DNA of 64,000 bases from Beaufortia kweichowensis (lineage: Eukaryota; Chordata; Actinopteri; Cypriniformes; Gastromyzontidae), in NCBI GenBank assembly GCA_019155185.1, contig CM032808.1, positions 6,996,716-7,060,715 of the forward strand. The letters run 5' to 3'. Positions 57,387 through 64,000 of the stretch are shown here, one piece after another. The position numbers and the translations under genes are program-made. The notes beneath the pieces are model-generated. The model searched no databases. It had not been told where the DNA came from and was given only the letters and a program-made list of their open reading frames with translations. How positions within the stretch are numbered: the stretch's first letter is position 1; every line of letters begins with the position of its first letter.

Positions 57387-60300
57387 CTGAAAAACAAAAA
57401 ACTCAAAATGAGTTTTGGTTAAAGATGATAAAACGTTTATACAAAAGTGTTTGAGGGCTGAATTAAAATATAATCATACCTTTCCTTGTCATAGAAGTCC
57501 ATGGCCTTCTTAACTTTATTGTATGCAGCAACTCTGAAAGGAATGATCTCTAGAGAGGTGAGGCCTGGTGCCATGGTCAACACTTTTCCACCGTGTGTTG
57601 GCTCATACAGGTCCTGCTTAGTCTCTGGATGAGGCATACCTGCTGGGTCTCGACCTACGATGTAAAAGTTGGCCCCAGCGATCATCCGGGTCCGACAATG
57701 CCACTGTACCTGTAAAGGCATAAATAAACAATGCACATCCTCTGTATGGTTGCACAAATTTTACTTTCAAAACGTACTATAATGACTTTTATTTCGTTTG
57801 GTATAAATGTTAAGCAAGAGTCTGACCTCTGTAGGTCCAGCATACATCATAGGTGAGGGAAAAATGGCCACAATGGTGTTTGCAGGATCCAGAACACCTT
57901 CCTCCAGCACAGCAGCATGCTGCCTCATGCGCCAGTCTAGAGGTACATCATCTTCTTTGGTCCAGCCACCCAGAGGATGAAGCAACAGGACAGGGTTCTT
58001 GTAGCCTCGCTGTAGCAGGCGACGCTTTGTGTCTTGCATCAGAAGCGCATGGCCGTTGTGCACAGGATTACGCAGCTGGAAGGCAAAGATTGCATCTGCA
58101 GGAAAGAGACGTTTCAGAAAAGAGAAATGTGTCTTGGCACAACAAATTATATAGCTAACAGGTACTAAAAAATAACTTTAAGCATAAAATAAAAAAATAT
58201 ATACAAAAAAAATCTAGAAAGATTTGAGCTCCACATAAAACTTCTTCATGCTTTACTTGCACCGCTTTATTTTTGTACCTGCTCTCATTTCCTTAAACTT
58301 TTGTCTCAGCTCTCGTGGAGTGAGACGGTAATGATCGAGACCATCATTCCACTGAATTCGCTCAAACACCTCCAAGTCTCCTCCGACCAACCAGTCACCA
58401 CTCTCCATTACCATCTAAACAAAGCAGATAAGGTATCATGTAATAATCTGATTGAGTGTAACAAATAAGACATACAAATTTATTTACAGTAACAGAAGCA
58501 GTGTTACAGAGAGATGCCTATTCACCTTGATGTAAGGATGTTTGGGGCAAGTCGTGCCCCACTGCCTGGCGCATCTTTCTTCCTTACGATGCTCATAAAA
58601 CTCAGGGTGCCGCATGATCGCCACTTTTCGACCTTTGAACTCCAGGGCGAAAGCAGCACAGCCGTCCAGTTTCTCTTTGTCGTCCTTGGATACGGGCAGC
58701 ACGATGGGCACAGACATGTTTATGATCCCACCTGAAGATTATTATTAATAATAAAGTTATTTATAAGGCTACAGATTCTGGAGCTAAAAGCTAATAAGGG
58801 AGAAAACTGAGAAATGATTTTAGCAAATTGGAAATGTCGTTACCGTCAAGCAAAGTTCCAAAGTGTAGGACTTGCAGATATTCTCTTTCTCTCATGAAAC
58901 CTTTCAGAGGAGTCGCCCATCCCTCAGCTAAAACCTGCACCCACTGCAAATCTAACTACAGAAATATACAGAGAACTTGATGTTAAAGGATTCGTTCACA
59001 TGTGAACTACTTTACAATATTTTATTTTAAAATATTGTCTGTCTTATTATACAGGATTTGAAATGCTCATCCATCATAAAAGTAATTTAAACAGTGTGTT
59101 TAAAAAACATTTTGTAAAGCAGAACAAGAAGTATGTGAGAGTTAAAAGTTAGTTTAAAGTTATGGACAGGTTGCCAAATTTGAAGTATGTGCTTGGATGT
59201 GCTTGTCTTGTTTTCAATTTTGCTGAATGAGCTCAAAATATTATATTAGGCTATATAAAATTATTATCGTATTATTCTCTCACAAACGTATTATTTTGGC
59301 ATATTTAATTGTCTATTGGAGTCATTTACTTTAATGATGGATGTATGTATGTGGTTTATGAAGCTTCAACCCTTTGAAACATGTATAAATAGGTAAAGTT
59401 ACAGCATTTTGATGTAAAACCATTTGTTTGTATTTAACTAAAGTAAGGAAGTAATATACAGTTGGGATGGCGTGAGGGTGAGTAAATTGGAGATAAATTT
59501 CATTTTTCATTTAAACTATTTCTTTAATTAAGGATAAAAATTATTGGCGTCTACAAAATAAACATACAAGTGAATTTCAACCGCATACAGTGTATGTTTA
59601 TTTTAGACACTACTGCAGAAATGAAAACAATGCAGTTGATTTGTGCCACAAAAACCAGTTAACTGAACTGTGATGAAATGTGTGTGGTGTAACACGTTGG
59701 CGGCTGATTTCCACAGCAGTACAGCCGTTACCTCTGTGATGGTTACAGTGGGGAGTATATTGGCATCACTCAGTACCAAGTCCAGCTTGTTTTCAGGAAC
59801 AAAAAGCTCATTTACTTCCTCAGTCACACCAGTTGGAACAATGCCCTGTAAGAAATAAGTCATCTGGTCAGTGGTTTGAACTAGTTTGGAGTCTTTCATT
59901 CATGGCTCATTCATATTGCATACTAGAGAAAAACACAGGTCTCTATTTGAGGACTAGAAATAAAACACTAACTCACCTGTTCCTTCAAAAGCTCCACTAC
60001 CTGCTGAATACAGTCATTAACAGTGAGCTCTCCTGTCTTTAACACAAGCTCAGAGGTTTCGGGTTTCTCATACTCGGAGTCTATTCCTGTAAAACCTGTG
60101 CGATATAAAGCATAGTTGTTAACGTTACCAGATTCTATGTGTTCTAGATACACACTATTCAATGTTAATTCAATGTAAATTACATTACTGCAAATGTTTA
60201 TAACGGCACTGATTTTTGAAATGTTTACGTTAGTTAAACGTTAATTGTATGTTTTACATTTTAAAACAGCTTTCATATTTACAAATAAGCCACTTTCCTA

Positions 60301-62416
60301 AAAATCGAAAACATTGTGGTATTGGCCTAACCAACGGCAAGGGTTAGGGGCGGAGCTATGTGTTTGTTTAGCAAACAGAAGATGAAGTGTTTGGGAAACA
60401 ATCAATACGTTGTCTATTAAGTAACATGGGTGGCACCAAAGTCACCTACAACACCTTTAACATTGCAATTCAATACTATAACATACTAAGCAAGACTGAT
60501 CCCATGCATATCGAATTACCTTTAATTTCTCCAGCACGGGCCTTTTTATAAAGTCCTTTCACATCTCTTCTTTCACATACCTCCAGCGGGGCATTTACAA
60601 ACACCTCAAAGAAGGGCAAACCTGCACTCTCATGAATCTTTCTGGCTTCATTTCGATCCTGTTTTGATTCAAAACACAGGTTAAATCATTATGCAGTTTA
60701 GATAATCTTGCAGATAAATTGTGTAATTCAGAAATGTTTCACATCATACCTTAGTAAACGGTGAAATAAAACTGGTGATGCAAACCAAACCGGCATCCGC
60801 AAACAGTTTGGCCACCTCTGCGATACGTCTGATGTTCTCTTCCCTGTCCGCTGCTGTAAAGCCCAGGTTCTTGTTTAATCCATGTCGAATATTGTCACCA
60901 TCCAGCGAATAGCAGGGAATAGCATGAGAAACCAGATATTCCTCCAAAGCAAATCCAATAGTGGTCTTTCCAGCACCAGACAGTCCTGTCGGACAAAATC
61001 GTCAAGATAAACCACAATGTTTTTTTTATTTTATTTCATCTTCTCCAGAAGTGCTAACTATAAGAAATTCTCACCTGTAAGCCAAACAGTACAGCCACGG
61101 AAACCACCTCTGGTCCCGACCACTTGCCCACGCTTGCTTCTGCTTACATGGTGAGCCTGGTACACAACGTTGGTCGATCTCTGCAGGTCCTACAAAACAA
61201 AAAGGTAGACAAACAGAGCCTTATCCGTATCATTTCAACTTTGATTGATAAGGCTAATAACATAATACATCAAACATTATAAAAATGGGGACAATGGATC
61301 ACATTGTGAAACGTGTTTAATTTCATAATAAATCTGAGGTGTATTAGCCTTTCATGGCCACGACTAAGAAAGGCATGTTACCAAAGAACACACAGAACGC
61401 CCTTTACTCTGGAACTCTTCAATTTGCATAATTCTGTTCTTGTTCATTATATTTCTGTGCATCTATCTCTGTCATCAGGGTCGGGGAGAGATCAGCTTTT
61501 AAGAGAGGACTGCAGAAACAAATACAGCTATTCATACAGGCCCATGGAAAGGTGGCCGGCCAGCTGAAGCTGGAACAGAGCCATTCAGCTCTCTTGCTTC
61601 CTTCACAGCACCCCAGACTCCGTGGATACACAGGAAATCCCTTGACTGAGCTTGCTTTATTTAACATTTCTCTTTTTTATTTCAATAAATTTCCCTTCGG
61701 AACAGGACATACAAACCTAGCGTTCATAAGCAACAGTTATAAATAACAGTCTGTGTGCCACATGCTTGCAAATCACCAGGAATGAACTACAGTAAAAAGT
61801 TAGAAAAAATAACCATGGTTTTAGTATTGCAAAGGTGCAGTAACCATGTTTTTTTGTGTATTGATTACAATTCCATAGTTTTATTATACATAGCATGGTT
61901 AAAACTATGGTTAATATAGTTAAACTGCAGTAAACTCATAGTTAATTTTAGTAAAAGACAAATAAAGTTATATAGAAAATATGTGTTAAACACCAGCAAC
62001 GTGTCTAGTCTAGACAAGGTGATGACAAGGGTAAAGTGAATCATAAAACACATCCTTCCATCAAGGCAAACATCATCATATAAAATGCGTTTACAAAAAT
62101 CGCTTCACATCAAACACTTGCTATTTATGTGACTGTCGTTTGTGATCTACACAACTTCTCTATTTTGACTAACTGATCAGTTAAGCGACTCTTACGCTGT
62201 TAAATGTAAAACTTTGCAAAACTGACCATTTAAAAAGAAATCTGTGATCTGCATCCGCAGGGTGTCATTACGTCGGATTATTACTGTTTGTTCAAGGCAG
62301 AAACATTTCGTGATTGCTGTGCGATAAGACACTTAAAAGTTAAGCGAGAAAGAAACAAAGCAAGATAAAGCTGATTTGTGCAAACGTACCGTTTTCTGCT
62401 TTTTCAACCCAGACAT
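57245..62416 (-). CDS. papss2: PAPS synthase 2 (APS kinase + ATP sulfurylase), complete, twelve coding exons, 614 aa
   Basis: Bifunctional enzyme making PAPS, the universal sulfate donor: ATP sulfurylase forms APS, and APS kinase phosphorylates it. Exons: 62390-62416, 61075-61189, 60750-60985, 60520-60658, 59977-60095, 59732-59845, 58844-58955, 58526-58731, 58279-58414, 57827-58095, 57480-57709 and 57245-57386; all GT/AG, frame closed. Kinase half (about 1-212): P-loop GLSGAGKTT (48-56), SLDGDNIRHGL, FISPF and KGLYKKARAGEIKGFTG. Linker, then sulfurylase half (about 220-614): QLRNPVHNGH with the HNGH nucleotide motif (414-417), HPLGGWTKEDDVP and IVGRDPAG (508-515). Total length matches human PAPSS2 isoform a. 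The start MSGLKKQKT matches the PAPSS2-type N-terminus, which favours papss2 over papss1, as do the neighbours atad1 and minpp1. Loss of human PAPSS2 causes skeletal dysplasia. The a/b paralogue is not determined. Confidence 0.97.
57480..57709 (-). CDS. papss2: papss2 coding exon 11 (residues 492-567)
   Basis: VQWHCRTRMIAGANFYIVGR to AMDFYDKE plus two bases; GRDPAG is the second sulfurylase active-site motif. Confidence 0.96.
57827..58095 (-). CDS. papss2: papss2 coding exon 10 (residues 402-491, HNGH motif)
   Basis: DAIFAFQLRNPVHNGHALLM to MMYAGPTE; contains the sulfurylase HNGH nucleotide-binding signature. Confidence 0.97.
58279..58414 (-). CDS. papss2: papss2 coding exon 9 (residues 357-401)
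   Basis: MVMESGDWLVGGDLEVFERI to KEMRA plus one base; donor GTACAA. Confidence 0.95.
58526..58731 (-). CDS. papss2: papss2 coding exon 8 (residues 288-356)
   Basis: GGIINMSVPIVLPVSKDDKE to TCPKHPYIK; the Met inside is not a start. Confidence 0.96.
58844..58955 (-). CDS. papss2: papss2 coding exon 7 (residues 251-287)
   Basis: LDLQWVQVLAEGWATPLKGF to LHFGTLLD plus one base; acceptor TTTCTGTAG. Confidence 0.95.
58956..59731. other. papss2 intron 6
   Basis: About 780 bp, AT-rich. Contains a degraded end of the cyprinid interspersed repeat (GGCGTGAGGGTGAGTAAATT at about 59468). Confidence 0.7.
59458..59530. repeat. Cyprinid interspersed repeat, degenerate end
   Basis: GGGATGGCGTGAGGGTGAGT, AAATTTCATTTTTCATTTAA and TTAAACTATTTCTTTAA parallel the end of the repeat at 16811-17052. 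Confidence 0.5.
59732..59845 (-). CDS. papss2: papss2 coding exon 6 (residues 213-250, interdomain)
   Basis: GIVPTGVTEEVNELFVPENK to PTVTITE; carries the conserved ELFVPENKLD that opens the sulfurylase half. Confidence 0.95.
59977..60095 (-). CDS. papss2: papss2 coding exon 5 (residues 173-212)
   Basis: GFTGIDSEYEKPETSELVLK to VVELLKEQ; the end of the kinase domain. Confidence 0.95.
60096..60519. other. papss2 intron 4
   Basis: About 420 bp with no feature recognised. Confidence 0.75.
60520..60658 (-). CDS. papss2: papss2 coding exon 4 (residues 127-172)
   Basis: DRNEARKIHESAGLPFFEVF to YKKARAGEIK plus one base; donor GTAATT. Confidence 0.95.
60750..60985 (-). CDS. papss2: papss2 coding exon 3 (residues 48-126, kinase P-loop)
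   Basis: GLSGAGKTTIGFALEEYL, SLDGDNIRHGL and ITSFISPFTK; contains the APS kinase nucleotide-binding core. Confidence 0.96.
61075..61189 (-). CDS. papss2: papss2 coding exon 2 (residues 10-47)
   Basis: DLQRSTNVVYQAHHVSRSKR to GGFRGCTVWLT plus one base; donor GTGAGA. Confidence 0.96.
61190..62389. other. papss2 intron 1
   Basis: A 1.2-kb intron. AT-rich, with AACCATGGTT-type words near 61810-61910. No exon, no clear repeat family. Confidence 0.7.
62390..62416 (-). CDS. papss2: papss2 coding exon 1 (residues 1-9)
   Basis: A 27-bp coding part, MSGLKKQKT, then GTACGT donor. Recognised by its match to the PAPSS2 N-terminus. Confidence 0.92.
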
Positions 62417-62640
62417 GATGACTCAAAGCGACAGCGGTGCTCGATGCTTTCCGAGAATATGATCCTTGAAAGATTTACAGAAAGTAAAAGAAAGTCAAGT
62501 TTGTGTTAGTTCACTTAAACGGGACACGTAGCACACAGCGCTCTTCCTAAAAATTCTCCTCCCACCAGAATCACGTCACAATCACGACACCTCACTCGCA
62601 ACATTTCATTAACGTTTTGATAACGCTTTACTTTAACTAA
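62417..62640 (-). promoter_or_regulatory. papss2: papss2 5'UTR and promoter region
   Basis: Sequence upstream of the papss2 ATG, with CACGTAG, GCGCTCTTCC and ATCACGTCACAATCACGACA words. Transcription start not placed. Moderately rich in CpG compared with the AT-rich flank. Confidence 0.4.
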
Positions 62641-63416
62641 CGATTAACAATATCGTTTTTCAGCTTTTATTTTTCAGTTACAACTTTTGATTGTAAAATT
62701 TATTTGAACATGCTCTAAATGAAAAAAGGTTACAAAACTAAAGGCGTTACAAAAAATGTGCAAACAGCAAATACTCTATTTTAATATATGCTATATATTT
62801 AAAATACTTAACTATTAGCAATTTAAGAAAGAGATATTAAAATGTGAAAATAAAATAATATGCTCACTTTTGGTAACTTAATAATTTAAGTAACGATTAA
62901 ATAAATGCCACATCTTTTGGTCTAGATCTATGTGTAGTAAACTTGAACTACATTTTTCATTTATCATAGTTTATAATGATACAGAATCCATGAATGGTAA
63001 GAAAGTCATTTATATATTTGGAAAATGTTTACACAGTGTAGTGTAAATAAATATAATCTCTTAAATTATTCCTATTACAAAGAAATAAAACATTTGGTAC
63101 CTTAAAACCCACATTTGTACTTTGGCACAAAATAGTTTCCAGATAATGCATAAAAGCAAATACAGTAATAATTTTTTAAATTCTGAATATTAACAATACA
63201 CCATATTCCATACACCATCTAGAAATTTGGTAACCTGTAAAATAAATAATATAGTAAAGTATAAACCATAGTGTGAAAAAAATATTTTCTGGAAAGAAAC
63301 AAAGGTACAATTTAAATACACAATCAGTGTAGGCAACAACAAAAAAACATTTTCACATACCAGATTGCAAGCACACAATGATTGATCCCGCTAATTGATT
63401 TTTTTTATAACCCATC
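62641..63416 (-). other. minpp1 3'UTR and papss2-minpp1 spacer
   Basis: AT-rich, with no gene. Minus-strand AATAAA hexamers lie around plus 62664-62670 and 62699-62704, either of which could end minpp1 transcripts shortly before the papss2 promoter. Confidence 0.45.
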
Positions 63417-63795
63417 TTACAGTTCAGTGTTCCTGAGATGTAACTGAGGCATTTCACATTCCTTTTTAAAATCACAGCCATGGAGGAGCTTTGAGTAATG
63501 CTTTTTGACCGTTTCATACAGTGGAGCAGACTGGTTAATGTTGGGAAACAGAACGGGCTTTTCATTAAGAAACAACTGTACTCTGAGTCCATCACTGCAT
63601 TCATACAGGACAAAGACTACGTTTGCAGCGTAAGGTACAATCTGACCAGTGCGAAACTTGCGATTGTGCTGCAGTGAGAAGTTTTCAGCTGTCAATGGCT
63701 TTTCATCCTTAAAGAAGCCCATCAGAGAGAGAAGAGGAAGAAGAGTCTCGCCATGGCCGACCTGAATGGTGGCAGTTTTTACCACCTCCCCAAAT
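63417..63795 (-). CDS. minpp1: MINPP1, terminal coding exon (partial gene at the right edge)
   Basis: Multiple inositol polyphosphate phosphatase, a histidine acid phosphatase of the ER lumen acting on InsP6, InsP5 and 2,3-bisphosphoglycerate. The exon begins after an acceptor reading TGTACCAG, with one base completing a split codon, and encodes 125 residues to TAA at 63417-63419. QVGHGETLLPLLSLMGFF carries the HGET/HAE-type motif that donates the catalytic acid in this superfamily (usually HAET in MINPP1). Also present are PYAANVVFVLYEC and LFLNEKPV. The protein ends RNTEL, where human MINPP1 ends in the ER-retention signal SDEL. Upstream exons with the RHG catalytic motif lie past the right edge. 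Tandem with papss2, as in human. a/b paralogue unknown. Confidence 0.92.
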
Positions 63796-64000
63796 CTGGT
63801 ACAAGAAACATTACAAAAATAAGAAAACATTACAGAAATGTAGAAAACCAAATGTAACACAAACTTACAGCTATTATAATGTATAAACGTTATATGTATA
63901 CATATATAACAATAAAAATTGAGAACAAAAATGAGATATTTGAATTATTAGTCTTTGATGCACTGCAGAAATATTCACCCTAGATGGATAAAAATTCACT
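63796..64000. other. minpp1 intron (right edge)
   Basis: AT-rich sequence upstream of the minpp1 terminal exon. No further exon within the remaining 205 bases. Confidence 0.7.

Overview
The window is vertebrate nuclear DNA, most likely from a cyprinid (carp- or zebrafish-like) teleost. The reasons are an AT-rich background, short exons with GT/AG introns, HE1-like tRNA-derived SINEs, Tc1-like miniature elements, the common cyprinid repeat ending GGGTGAACTATCCC, and abundant microsatellites. There are no operons, CRISPR arrays or prokaryotic features. The species cannot be fixed from the sequence alone. Nor can I say which pten paralogue (a or b) this is.

Five protein-coding genes could be rebuilt exon by exon. 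Left to right: the 3' half of rnls (renalase, + strand, last three coding exons at 5.8-15.8 kb); a repeat-rich gap of about 23 kb; pten (- strand, all nine coding exons, 42.3-50.9 kb, 399 aa, with a likely 3'UTR of about 3 kb down to about 39.3 kb); atad1 (+ strand, nine coding exons, 53.3-55.7 kb, 361 aa); papss2 (- strand, twelve coding exons, 57.2-62.4 kb, 614 aa); and the last exon of minpp1 (- strand, 63.4-63.8 kb). All splice phases close, and the pten, atad1 and papss2 frames are intact from start to stop.

Order and relative orientation match human 10q23 as I know it (MINPP1-PAPSS2-ATAD1-PTEN-RNLS, read in reverse), so this is an ancient vertebrate linkage block. pten and atad1 are divergent across about 1.2 kb. 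pten and rnls converge on the repeat-rich gap. papss2 and minpp1 run in tandem. The products do not form one pathway: PTEN dephosphorylates PIP3, MINPP1 hydrolyses inositol polyphosphates, PAPSS2 makes PAPS, ATAD1 extracts mislocalised tail-anchored proteins from membranes, and renalase is a flavin enzyme.

The rest is introns and intergenic DNA with many repeats. The clearest are a 31-bp minisatellite of about 1.65 kb with a 248-bp higher-order period (34.7-36.3 kb); a 32-bp minisatellite in an rnls intron (8.26-8.55 kb); a Harbinger-like MITE with a TTA target duplication that is itself split by a poly(A)-tailed retro-insert with a 15-bp target duplication (30.2-30.7 kb); five copies of a Tc1-like MITE; and a CT-rich microsatellite abutting the pten exon 6 splice donor. 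I saw no convincing new biological system; the findings are regulatory and structural leads.
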